Assembly (NCBI GenBank): GCA_910588375.1
Contig: CAJUQA010000004.1
Location: 124,001 to 188,000 of the forward strand
Source of the DNA: an uncultured Odoribacter sp.
GTDB taxonomy: Bacteria > Bacteroidota > Bacteroidia > Bacteroidales > Marinifilaceae
Length of the DNA: 64,000 nucleotides
Reading direction: 5' to 3'
Each line of letters starts with the position of its first letter. The stretch's first letter is position 1. The position numbers were made by a program, and so were the translations under genes. This document shows positions 1-7,647 of the stretch, one piece after another. The notes under the pieces are model-generated. The model had not been told where the DNA came from, did not search any database, and saw only the letters and a list, made by a program, of their open reading frames with translations.

Positions 1-896
1 GCATCAATGGCCCGGGCTTTATCCAACGCCATTTTAAAAGCGGCCGGTTCTTCCGGGTTGGCAGATGCCACCGTCGGGAAATTACCGTCGGTAATCATTT
101 GGTCCGGGATGGTGGTAATGTTGGTAAATCCCCAATTACGCAAGGAAGCGGGAACCAATTCGTAAGTAGTACCGTGTAACGGAGTGAATACGATTTTTAA
201 ATCATGTTGGTGTGCAATTGCTTCCGGAGAGAGGCTCAATGTCTTTACTTTGTCCAAAAATTTCTGGTCGAAATCTTTTCCAAGGGTAATAATCCTTTCG
301 GCCACTTTTGTGAACTTAATGTCTTCTACTTTAACCTGTTTTACTTCTGCGATGACATTTTTGTCGTGGGGAGGAACTAATTGTGAACCGTCATTCCAAT
401 ATGCTTTATAGCCGTTGTATTCTTTAGGATTATGGGAGGCGGTAATGATTACACCGCCGTTGCATCCCAATTCACGAATGGCGAATGACATTTCCGGTGT
501 CGGGCGCAGACTTTCGAATAGGTAGGCGGTAATACCGTTGGCAGAGAAAATGGCAGCTGTCGTTTCTGCGAAATAACGGCTGTTGTTGCGGCAGTCATGA
601 CCGATGCAAACCGATTTTTGCTGGTCGCCGGGAAACATTTTGTTGATATAATTGGCAAATCCCTGGGTGGCAGCACCGACGGTATAGATGTTCATACGGT
701 TGGTTCCCACACCCATAATCCCGCGCAAGCCTCCGGTTCCGAATTCCAGGTCGTTATAAAAAGAATCCGTCAGTTCTGTTGAATCGGATGAATTAAGCAT
801 TTGTTGTACAGACTCCCGGGTTTTTGAATCATAAGCTTCAGAAAGCCAGTTTTCAGCTTTCGCTTTCGCTTGTTTGAGGATTTCTGATTTTTCCAT
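1..896 (-). CDS. Phospho-sugar mutase (phosphoglucomutase/phosphomannomutase), 3' part outside the window
   Basis: Alpha-D-phosphohexomutase, interconverting hexose 1- and 6-phosphates in the cytoplasm. The N-terminal 298 residues are present, starting MEKSEILKQAKAKAENWL at the ATG complementary to 894-896; the C-terminal domains lie beyond position 1. The active-site loop ITASHNP is intact, with the phosphorylated serine at about residue 154. Upstream of it is the family motif GTGGLRGIMGVGTNRMN. The N-terminal extension before that motif fits the long (about 580 residue) phosphoglucomutase type found in Bacteroidetes rather than the short PMM type. Whether glucose or mannose phosphate is preferred cannot be told from this part. 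The rplS terminator lies upstream, so the gene is probably transcribed on its own. Confidence 0.93.
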   Translation of the reverse strand, partial: MEKSEILKQAKAKAENWLSEAYDSKTRESVQQMLNSSDSTELTDSFYNDLEFGTGGLRGIMGVGTNRMNIYTVGAATQGFANYINKMFPGDQQKSVCIGHDCRNNSRYFAETTAAIFSANGITAYLFESLRPTPEMSFAIRELGCNGGVIITASHNPKEYNGYKAYWNDGSQLVPPHDKNVIAEVKQVKVEDIKFTKVAERIITLGKDFDQKFLDKVKTLSLSPEAIAHQHDLKIVFTPLHGTTYELVPASLRNWGFTNITTIPDQMITDGNFPTVASANPEEPAAFKMALDKARAID

Positions 897-981
897 ATTT
901 TATTGATTTAAATTTTATTTTCAGATATAGGCCTTGAGAGGTCATTTTCATGCCATCAGAACACAAATTTAGGAAAAATAA

Positions 982-1013
982 AAAAAAGCCCTGCATGTGG
1001 GCAGAGCTTTTTT
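982..1013 (-). terminator. Rho-independent terminator of rplS
   Basis: Read on the minus strand, a stem of A-tract plus GCTCTGCC / GCAGGGC plus T-tract, with one mismatch and a short loop, is followed by a U-rich run. It lies 19 bases after the rplS stop codon. Confidence 0.85.
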
Positions 1014-1031
1014 ATTCTTGAAAGAGATAAA

Positions 1032-1385
1032 TTAAATTTTTTTCTCTTTGATTCTGGCTTTCTTACCTGTTAATTCACGGAAGTAGTAAATACGTGATCT
1101 TCTTACTTTACCTACTTTGTTTATTTCAATTTCTTTGATGTAAGGTGAATTGAACGGGAAAATTCTTTCTACTCCGACATTCCCTGACATTTTCCGTACG
1201 GTAAATGATTTGGTGGTTCCACTTCCTTTGATCTGGATTACGGTTCCACGGAAAACCTGGATTCTTTCTTTGTTTCCTTCTATGATTTTGTAATGTACAC
1301 TGATGGTGTCACCTGTGTTAAATGAAGGATGCTCAACCGGATTTTCTGCTGCAAATGCTTGTTCTGCAATTTTAATTAAGTCCAT
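1032..1385 (-). CDS. rplS: 50S ribosomal protein L19
   Basis: Structural protein of the large subunit, at the 30S-50S interface. The 117-residue product has the typical L19 features: FNTGDTISVHYKI near the N terminus, RIQVFRGTVIQIKGSG in the centre, and the C-terminal VRRSRIYYFRELTGKKARI followed by a basic tail. Length matches the family. The gene is monocistronic here, with its own promoter and terminator, rather than in the rpsP-rimM-trmD-rplS operon of many bacteria. The leader is about 125 nt and contains a small hairpin (CGGATT/AATCCG at 1482-1497) that might play a part in autogenous control; that is inference. Confidence 0.97.
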   Translation of the reverse strand: MDLIKIAEQAFAAENPVEHPSFNTGDTISVHYKIIEGNKERIQVFRGTVIQIKGSGTTKSFTVRKMSGNVGVERIFPFNSPYIKEIEINKVGKVRRSRIYYFRELTGKKARIKEKKI

Positions 1386-1516
1386 TGTGTTAATTTTTAT
1401 TCGTTTACCGAACGCAATATTACACCTGAGCTTTTGTGTAAGAGATTACGTACGTTGTTATTCTAATTCAGTATACAACCTCGGATTTTTGAATCCGTAT
1501 ATACCGATTCGGGTTG

Positions 1517-1547
1517 CAAAGATAGAATAAAAAGTAAAAAGTAAAAA
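1517..1547 (-). promoter_or_regulatory. Promoter of rplS
   Basis: On the minus strand, TTTT-N19-TATCTTTG matches the Bacteroidetes primary sigma consensus TTTG-N19-TAnnTTTG except for one base in the -33 box. Transcription would start about 125 nt before the rplS start. Confidence 0.7.
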
Positions 1548-1563
1548 ATAAATAGGGAGAAAA

Positions 1564-1587
1564 TACAGGACATAAAAATGTCCTGTA
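1564..1587 (-). terminator. Terminator after the C69 peptidase gene
   Basis: Perfect 9-bp stem TACAGGACA/TGTCCTGTA with a six-base A/T loop, flanked by A and T tracts so that it can work in both directions. It sits just after the stop codon of the peptidase gene and upstream of the rplS promoter. Confidence 0.75.
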
Positions 1588-1592
1588 CTTTT

Positions 1593-3290
1593 TTATTTAG
1601 TAACTTCCTGTTTATTACCCATGTAGTTCGTGATGGTACGTAAATACCATTCAGGCAGCGGAGGATTTTCCACTTTCGGATTTTTTTGTCCGGGAACGGG
1701 GGTTTTTATGTTACCATCCATGAAGCGGGTGAACAGGTAGCCATAAAATTCTTTCCATGTTTCTGCCAATTGGTTGCCCGTGTTGCAGGAAAAATCGGTT
1801 AGATAGTTGACGGCTATTTCCGGATTTTCTTCAAAACTGCTTAGAGCAGCGGCATCCGTCATCCGGACATAGGATTTATAACGTTTTTCCAATGCTTTTT
1901 GATGTGTCCGGATTTCAGCGTGAATGGCATTGTAGCGGGTATATGCCAGATTGCTGACCTGGTTGAATATCCAGAAAGCCGCTTTGTCGGTGAACTGCAT
2001 CATGCTGCCGTTTCCGACGGCATAGGCATAAGGTACTTTGGTTGCACAGGTGTACATCGGAAAATAAACGCTGTTGGCAGCATCGTCTACGCTGAACCAA
2101 AGAATGCCTCCGATGGCATTCGGCAACCAACTCCGGCTTTGGGATACAAAGGAAAAGCCGGTTTGCTGAGTTGCGGTTGTTCTTTCCATGACATATTCTT
2201 TTCCGTCAACCTTGTAGCTCATAGGACGCCAGCGATAGGGACATTCATAAGGTCCGGCTCCCGGGTCTTTATGCATATCCAGTTCCGTACCTTCCAAATG
2301 GTTGCGCATGAAATCCATGATTTCCAGAATATCAATTTTGCGGGAGGGTTTTACCCACAAAGGCATACGATTGGTGGCATACCCTTTTTCATCCCGTTCG
2401 ATGCGGGTGCCTTTGGCATATTCCCAATATTGGGCCATATTGGGATTGATTTCATTGAAGAAAGCCCAGACCCGGATTTCACAGGCACGGGCACCACTGA
2501 AATCTATCGGTGCATAAGTGTCAGAAAAACTGAAATCTTTGTTGGGGGCATCCTGGGGATAAAATCCTTTTTGCTTGGCGAATGAAATGACATCCTTGGC
2601 GTATACCGTGGTAATATCTTTGTTATAGATGTTTTTTATTTTATCGGAAGAAATGGATTCCCTGCCTTCTAACGGAAAAGTGGTGATACGTGCCTGGTTG
2701 GCGTGGGCGCATACATAGCCGTCCGGTACCATTCGCGCAACCCATACAGCTCCTTTTTCTCCTTCTCCCTTGCCGATCATTTCCATAATCCATACTTCGT
2801 TGGGGTCGCTGATTGAAAAAGATTCCCCCTCACTGTAATATCCGTATTTTTCTACCAGACCGGTCATGACGACAATGGCTTCGCGGGCATTTTTGGCTCG
2901 TTGTAAAGCCAGGTAAATCAGGCTGCCGTAATCAATGATAGCCCCCGGTTGGTGGTGAAGTTCGCTTCTGCCCCCGTATGTGGTTTCCCCGATGGCTAAT
3001 TGGTATTCATTCATGTTTCCAACGACATTGTAAGTATGGCTTACTTGGGGAATCTGTCCCAAGAATTTTCCGGTGTCCCATTCGTAAATGTCGACCATGC
3101 TTCCTGCAGGCCAATCGGCGGCAGGCCAATGGTACAATTCGCCATAAAGGACATGGGAATCGGCAGCATAGGTGATGGCGGTGGAACCGTCTTTCGTCGT
3201 TGATTTGGTAAACAGGAAATTGGTGCAGGCGAAAGTCTGATGACATATGCCTCCCCACACAAGAAGCAGGATAAGAGATAATTTATTCAT
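1593..3290 (-). CDS. Secreted C69-family dipeptidase
   Basis: Peptidase family C69 (PepD-like, Ntn-hydrolase fold), cleaving dipeptides. The 565-residue product begins with a signal peptide (MNKLSLILLLVWGGICHQTFA). Cleavage would expose Cys22 of CTNFLFTKS, which is the N-terminal nucleophile of this family. Downstream are the family blocks DGSTAITYAADSH, GETTYGGR and GAVWVARMVPDGYVCAHANQARI. This fits an exported enzyme, periplasmic or outer-membrane associated, for peptide salvage. The Cys at the cleavage site could also be read as a lipobox, but TFA-C is a poor one and the catalytic role explains it better. The DUF4293 gene lies 35 nt upstream on the same strand, so readthrough is possible. 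Confidence 0.92.
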   Translation of the reverse strand: MNKLSLILLLVWGGICHQTFACTNFLFTKSTTKDGSTAITYAADSHVLYGELYHWPAADWPAGSMVDIYEWDTGKFLGQIPQVSHTYNVVGNMNEYQLAIGETTYGGRSELHHQPGAIIDYGSLIYLALQRAKNAREAIVVMTGLVEKYGYYSEGESFSISDPNEVWIMEMIGKGEGEKGAVWVARMVPDGYVCAHANQARITTFPLEGRESISSDKIKNIYNKDITTVYAKDVISFAKQKGFYPQDAPNKDFSFSDTYAPIDFSGARACEIRVWAFFNEINPNMAQYWEYAKGTRIERDEKGYATNRMPLWVKPSRKIDILEIMDFMRNHLEGTELDMHKDPGAGPYECPYRWRPMSYKVDGKEYVMERTTATQQTGFSFVSQSRSWLPNAIGGILWFSVDDAANSVYFPMYTCATKVPYAYAVGNGSMMQFTDKAAFWIFNQVSNLAYTRYNAIHAEIRTHQKALEKRYKSYVRMTDAAALSSFEENPEIAVNYLTDFSCNTGNQLAETWKEFYGYLFTRFMDGNIKTPVPGQKNPKVENPPLPEWYLRTITNYMGNKQEVTK

Positions 3291-3325
3291 CTGAAAGAGT
3301 ATTGTATATAATTTAAATTAGACAA

Positions 3326-3787
3326 TTATCTGATTCTATCGTAAGACTTCAATAAAGCAATGTCCTTGATAATACCCCGGAGTGCCAGCCAGTTTAAAAT
3401 CACGCCGATTAAAGGGAAACCGAAACTGAATCCCCATTGACGTACAGCGTCCAGTTCATTCGTCAGGCTGGCGACCTGCGCCCATATCAAAACAAGCAGG
3501 CCGATTAATAAAATAATATTGACGATACACAACCTCAATTGAAGAAGCCGTTTTTTATACAGGAATATCGTCACGACACTCACCAGGGTAATTACAATAT
3601 TCAGAATCATAGACATCCAGTTATAAGCAATGAAAACTTCCGGATTTCCGCTTTGAATAACTTTTGTCGTATAGAATTGGTAAGTAAATGCGTCCGGCAC
3701 GGTTAAACGGGCTACCGGCATAAAAAACAACATAGCGGTCAAAATAACCGTAATAAATAGATATATACTCTGTATACGTTGAATCAT
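3326..3787 (-). CDS. DUF4293 family membrane protein
   Basis: A 153-residue membrane protein with four predicted helices: residues about 6-25 (IYLFITVILTAMLFFMP), 55-78, 85-107 and 123-142. It begins MIQRIQSIYLF, a start shared by DUF4293 proteins, which are found in Bacteroidetes and have no known function. Six bases separate its start codon from the stop of the nucleoside phosphorylase gene, so the two are almost certainly one transcript. No catalytic motif is visible. Confidence 0.85.
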   Translation of the reverse strand: MIQRIQSIYLFITVILTAMLFFMPVARLTVPDAFTYQFYTTKVIQSGNPEVFIAYNWMSMILNIVITLVSVVTIFLYKKRLLQLRLCIVNIILLIGLLVLIWAQVASLTNELDAVRQWGFSFGFPLIGVILNWLALRGIIKDIALLKSYDRIR

Positions 3788-3793
3788 GGCAAA

Positions 3794-4672
3794 TTAATTA
3801 TGGGTTAATTTATCTAAGGTGTAACGGATTAATCTTTCCATACCTCCGTGGTAATCGGCGGAAGCCTCTCCGGTTATCCGGTTTGCGATAATCAGGCAAA
3901 TCGTTGCGGCATGGTGACCTAATAAATTGCACAAGCCGGTAATGGCGGCACTTTCCATTTCATAATTGGTGACCTTGTCGTCTTGGTAGCGGAATGCCGT
4001 AATCCGGTCATTGATACGGGGCATACGTAACGGAAGGCGTAACACCCGGCCTTGCGGACCGTAAAAGCCGACAGCCGTTAAAGTCACTCCTTTATAAGTT
4101 GTTCCTGCCGTGTGCAATCTTTCGACTAACGAAGGAGCTGCCTTTACCACATAAGGACGGGCAACTTCTGGAGCCCATTGGCAATGGTGCATGAAGGCCT
4201 CTTCAAATTCCCGGTCGCAAACAGACAGATTCCCTTCGTAAAAGCGGAGCACTCCGTCGCATCCGATACTTTTTTCCGAGATGACAAAAGAGTCCACCGG
4301 AATATCGGCCTGTACGGAACCGGAAGTCCCGATACGTACAATCGTCAGACTGCGTTTTTGTGCTTTTACCTCTTTTGTCTTCAAGTCAATATTGACCAAA
4401 GCGTCCAATTCATTGACAACAATATCGATATTATCGGGGCCTATACCCGTGGAAATAACGCTTAGCCGGCGACCTTTATAAGTGCCGGTTGCAGTACAAA
4501 ATTCCCGGTTGCTTTTGTTTACCTCGATACAATCGAAATAAGAAGAAACAAGAGCCACTCGTCCGGGGTCTCCCACCAGAATCACCGTATCCGCCAAATC
4601 TTCCGGAACTAAATGCAAATGGAAAATACTTCCGTCATCATTGGTAATCAATTCGGACGATAAGATAGACAT
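3794..4672 (-). CDS. Nucleoside phosphorylase (uridine phosphorylase-like)
   Basis: PNP/UDP phosphorylase superfamily, the phosphorolytic cleavage of nucleosides in nucleotide salvage. The 292-residue product shows VILVGDPGRVALVSSYFD (phosphate-binding loop with the GDPGR motif), VISTGIGPDNIDIVVNEL, IVRIGTSGSVQADIPV, and the ribose/base segment VTNYEMESAAITGL with the conserved MES. The family fit is clear, and the GIGP and EMES motifs lean towards uridine phosphorylase-like members, but base specificity is not decided by these motifs. It is the first gene of a likely two-gene transcript with DUF4293, behind the promoter at 4711-4741. Confidence 0.9.
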   Translation of the reverse strand: MSILSSELITNDDGSIFHLHLVPEDLADTVILVGDPGRVALVSSYFDCIEVNKSNREFCTATGTYKGRRLSVISTGIGPDNIDIVVNELDALVNIDLKTKEVKAQKRSLTIVRIGTSGSVQADIPVDSFVISEKSIGCDGVLRFYEGNLSVCDREFEEAFMHHCQWAPEVARPYVVKAAPSLVERLHTAGTTYKGVTLTAVGFYGPQGRVLRLPLRMPRINDRITAFRYQDDKVTNYEMESAAITGLCNLLGHHAATICLIIANRITGEASADYHGGMERLIRYTLDKLTHN

Positions 4673-4710
4673 ATAGTAATAGTTAATCGGTTCATATATT
4701 TATTTCTTGT

Positions 4711-4741
4711 CAAAAATACAAAGGTTTGCCAATAAATAAAA
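4711..4741 (-). promoter_or_regulatory. Promoter of the nucleoside phosphorylase transcript
   Basis: On the minus strand, TTTT-N19-TATTTTTG fits the Bacteroidetes consensus with one change in the -33 box. It lies about 40 nt before the start codon. Confidence 0.6.
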
Positions 4742-4781
4742 AGAAAGGGGGGATTTATTTATAGCTCAAAATCATGATTTT

Positions 4782-4940
4782 AAAAAAGCTATGCTTTTTT
4801 GAGTAAAAAGCATAGCTTTTCTTGCCAAAAGGCATAGCTTTTTTATTCGGAACCGATAGTATTGTCTTTTCCAAATAAAAAAGAGTATGTTTTTGATGTA
4901 AAAAGAGCCTCTTTTTTATACAAAAAGAGGCTCTTTTTTT
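4782..4940. repeat. Array of A/T-tract palindromes downstream of rny
   Basis: Five short palindromes of the form A-tract, G/C core, T-tract stand close together. Three are variants of AAAAGCATAGCTTTT (4783-4800 in one orientation, 4805-4820 and 4827-4844 in the other). Two are AAAAAGAGCCTCTTTTT (4900-4917) and its reverse complement with a 7-base T end (4922-4940). Each unit can fold alone, and neighbouring units can pair to form longer hairpins. The rightmost pair gives a strong terminator for rny, read leftwards. The rest have no clear role. Confidence 0.75.
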
Positions 4941-4959
4941 TAACCGCTTATATGGTAGT

Positions 4960-6495
4960 TTACTTGGCGTAGGAAATAGCTCGTGTTTCACGGATGACCG
5001 TTACTTTTACCTGACCCGGATAAGTCATTTCATCCTGAATGCGTTTGGCTATGTCAAAAGAGATTTTTTCAGCTTCGCTGTCTGAAATTTTTTCACTTCC
5101 GACAACTACCCGCAGTTCGCGGCCTGCCTGGATAGCGTAAGTCTTAACCACTCCGTTGTAGGACAGGGCAAGGTCTTCCATGTCTTTCAGACGTTTAATG
5201 TAGGATTCAACTACTTCGCGGCGGGCGCCGGGACGGGCGCCGGAAATGGCGTCGCAAGCCTGTACGATAGGAGCGATTAGTGTGGTCATTTCCACTTCTT
5301 CATGGTGAGCTCCGATGGCATTGCAGATGTCCGGTTTTTCTTTGTATTTTTCTGCCAGTTGCATACCTAATATTGCGTGCGGCAATTCCGGTTCGTCGTC
5401 GGGCACTTTACCAATGTCGTGTAACAAGCCGGCGCGTTTCGCCTTTTTCACGTTTAGTCCCAGTTCTGCAGCCATGATGGCACACAGGTTGGCTGTTTCA
5501 CGGGCGTGTTGCAATAAGTTTTGTCCGTAAGAAGAACGGTATTTCATTTTCCCGATCAAGCGGATTAGTTCCGGATGAAGGCCGTGAATACCGAGGTCAA
5601 TGGTCGTCCGTTTACCGGTTTCGATAATTTCTTCTTCGATTTGTTTTTTTACTTTGTTTACAACTTCTTCAATCCGGGCAGGATGGATACGTCCGTCAGT
5701 TACTAATTGGTGTAATGACAGGCGGGCTATTTCTCTTCTGACCGGGTCAAAGCCGGATAGTACAATGGCTTCCGGGGTGTCGTCCACAATGATTTCTACA
5801 CCGGTCGCAGCTTCCAACGCGCGAATGTTACGGCCTTCGCGTCCGATGATACGGCCTTTTATTTCGTCTGAATCAATGTGGAAGATGGAAACGGCGTTTT
5901 CTGTAGCAGTTTCTGTGGCCACCCGCTGGATGGTTTTGATAACCACTTTTTTGGCTTCCATATTGGCCGTCATTTTTGCCTCTTCCATAATCTCGTTAAC
6001 ATAGGAAACGGCTTCCGCTTCGGCTTCTTCTTTTAAAGAGTTGATCAGTTTTTCTTTAGCTTGTTCGCCCGACATGCCGGAAATGGCTTCCAGCTGTTCA
6101 ATCTGCATTTTTTTGATTTTGTCGAGTTCGGCTACTTTTTTCTCCAATAATTCTTTTTGTACTTCGAAGTTGTTTTGCTGTGACTGAATTTCTTTGGTCT
6201 TTCTTTGAATTTCCTCCATTTTTTGAGAGATGACAGACTCCTGTTGTTTCAGTTTGTTTTCAGCCATTAAGATTTTATTATTCCGGGCTGCGGCTTGTTT
6301 TTCGTGCTCGGCCTTTATTTGCAAAAACTTTTCTTTTGCCTGGAGTATTTTATCTTTTTTGATTACTTCTGCCTCAGCCTCCGCTTCTTTGATGATGTTC
6401 TGACTGCGGCGTTTCAGGGCTAATTTTATGATGACGTAGCCGATGAGAATCCCAGCTACCAAAGCCACCACCCCTGCAATGATTATATTTGTCAT
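4960..6495 (-). CDS. rny: Ribonuclease Y
   Basis: Membrane-anchored endoribonuclease that starts mRNA decay. The 511-residue product has an N-terminal transmembrane helix (residues about 3-24, IIIAGVVALVAGILIGYVII), a long coiled coil rich in K, E and Q (about 30-180), a KH domain with GRIIGREGRNIRALE, and an HD domain with HDIGK (His359-Asp360) and GAHHEE. Length and domain order are those of the family. The gene follows the 6S-like RNA and zapA on the same strand. The coding sequence ends inside the final hairpin region at 4960, and termination probably uses the palindromes beyond. Confidence 0.97.
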   Translation of the reverse strand: MTNIIIAGVVALVAGILIGYVIIKLALKRRSQNIIKEAEAEAEVIKKDKILQAKEKFLQIKAEHEKQAAARNNKILMAENKLKQQESVISQKMEEIQRKTKEIQSQQNNFEVQKELLEKKVAELDKIKKMQIEQLEAISGMSGEQAKEKLINSLKEEAEAEAVSYVNEIMEEAKMTANMEAKKVVIKTIQRVATETATENAVSIFHIDSDEIKGRIIGREGRNIRALEAATGVEIIVDDTPEAIVLSGFDPVRREIARLSLHQLVTDGRIHPARIEEVVNKVKKQIEEEIIETGKRTTIDLGIHGLHPELIRLIGKMKYRSSYGQNLLQHARETANLCAIMAAELGLNVKKAKRAGLLHDIGKVPDDEPELPHAILGMQLAEKYKEKPDICNAIGAHHEEVEMTTLIAPIVQACDAISGARPGARREVVESYIKRLKDMEDLALSYNGVVKTYAIQAGRELRVVVGSEKISDSEAEKISFDIAKRIQDEMTYPGQVKVTVIRETRAISYAK

Positions 6496-6593
6496 ATTTC
6501 TAAATTAATTTAATTTATAATGTTTGTAAAATCTTTTCTTTTTCATTTACCGGACAACTGCCACTTTGCCGGTAGAACCTATGTTTTTATATA

Positions 6594-6776
6594 AAAAAAC
6601 CCGCACTATTTCATTTAATAAAACCCCTGAAAGACACGGGTAGAGCTGCCATTTGATTCAAACTTCCACTGTCCCGAAGGAACTCCGAAGAGTTGAGGCC
6701 TGTTTTGGGCAAATAAAGCATCCGCTCTAATTGTTTAAGTGTTGAGTTTTTCGCTTAAATGTGAAATAATGCGGGA
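6594..6776 (-). ncRNA. ssrS: 6S-like RNA next to zapA
   Basis: A non-coding stretch of about 180 nt between zapA and rny folds as a long rod on the minus strand. The outermost 13 bases at 6763-6775 (CCCGCATTATTTC when read 5'->3' on the minus strand) pair completely with those at 6600-6612 (GAAATAGTGCGGG), including one G-U pair. A run of seven U follows at 6599-6593, as in an intrinsic terminator. The size, the closing stem, the interrupted interior and the zapA neighbour are features of 6S RNA, which mimics an open promoter and binds sigma70 RNA polymerase. A Bacteroidetes family of 6S RNA (6S-Flavo) is known. Identity is inferred from structure and position. Confidence 0.8.
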
Positions 6777-6811
6777 ATATCGTTTAAGATATATTCAAAG
6801 AACGCTTTGGA

Positions 6812-7114
6812 TTACTCTTTTATGAATTCGTCAATTTTTATATTAATTTTTTCAATTTCATTCAGTATAGGTTCCGTATCGTTTTTCCTTTCAGCCTGTA
6901 TCAGAGCTACAGTGTGCTGGAAAGCCGTCAGATAAAGGAAATCCAAAGGATCGGCTTGTGCGCCGTACTTTGCCTGAAATTTTGAAATCATATCATTAAT
7001 ACGTTTCGATGCAGCCCGATAAATCTCCTCTTCCTCCTGACTCTTGGCTATTATCGGGAATTTTTTGTTAGCAATGCTGACATGTATCGAAACCGCTGAA
7101 TCTTTCTCGCTCAT
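6812..7114 (-). CDS. zapA: Cell division protein ZapA
   Basis: FtsZ-associated protein that crosslinks Z-ring filaments. The 100-residue product has the ZapA N-terminal domain: SIHVSIANKKFPIIAKSQEEEEIYRAASKRINDMISKF. A C-terminal helix suited to dimerisation follows. It is three bases downstream of the coiled-coil gene and upstream of the 6S-like RNA, so all three may be read from the promoter near 7521-7551. The zapA plus 6S arrangement is also seen in Proteobacteria. Confidence 0.92.
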   Translation of the reverse strand: MSEKDSAVSIHVSIANKKFPIIAKSQEEEEIYRAASKRINDMISKFQAKYGAQADPLDFLYLTAFQHTVALIQAERKNDTEPILNEIEKINIKIDEFIKE

Positions 7115-7117
7115 AGA

Positions 7118-7411
7118 TTAATTGTTCAAAAGAGCAATACATTTGTCAATTTCCCGCACCAGTTGGTTAATTCGCATTTTTGCCTGATAACTCCCATCGT
7201 TGTTACCTGAAATCGCATTAGCCACCCTGGCTGTTTTTAATTCTTCATTTAAAATTTTGTTCTCACTTTTTAAATCTCCGATTTCGTTCAACAGTTCATT
7301 TATTCTGTTTTCCTGAATCCGATTGTTTTCAAGTGAGGCTATATATAATTTTATTAACCTTTCAACTTTAAATTTTAGCTCGTTTAAAACGGCATCCTGT
7401 CTTCCAGTCAT
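7118..7411 (-). CDS. Small coiled-coil protein coupled to zapA
   Basis: A 97-residue protein, predicted to be helical over most of its length, with heptad-like spacing (LKFKVERLIKLYIASLENNRIQENRINELLNEIGDLKSENKILNEELK) and no membrane segment or Cys. Its stop codon is three bases from the zapA start, indicating translational coupling. Small coiled-coil partners such as ZapB act with ZapA in gamma-proteobacteria, and position and shape suggest a similar divisome role here. There is no sequence motif that proves homology to ZapB; function is inferred from context. Confidence 0.8.
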   Translation of the reverse strand: MTGRQDAVLNELKFKVERLIKLYIASLENNRIQENRINELLNEIGDLKSENKILNEELKTARVANAISGNNDGSYQAKMRINQLVREIDKCIALLNN

Positions 7412-7520
7412 ACGTTTTTACTAACCTGAATAAATTATCGTTTCAGTAAAAAAGCGATCAATTTATTTTAAAGTACTTAAATACTTTGTTTTAAAACTTT
7501 CAAAGTTTTGCATTTCCCGA

Positions 7521-7551
7521 CAAAGATAATTTTTTTTCTTTAAAATATCAA
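7521..7551 (-). promoter_or_regulatory. Promoter for the coiled-coil/zapA transcript
   Basis: On the minus strand TATCTTTG (7528-7521) is a full -7 match; 19 bases upstream stands TTGA, a partial -33 box. The gap to the first start codon is about 105 nt. On the plus strand TATATTTG at 7561-7568 is a second -7 box that may serve the M23 gene. Confidence 0.55.
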
Positions 7552-7647
7552 GAGTGTTGATATATTTGTAAGGCAAATGTGTTTTATGCGGATTGGGAAT
7601 AGAGGAAATGCAGAGTAAGTTTGAAATTATAATTTTAGTAATTGAAT

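Noticed and set aside
4755..4991. Possible 78-residue Lys-rich protein on the minus strand
   Set aside because: It is made of A-tract palindromes read as Lys and Phe codons and overlaps the rny terminator region.
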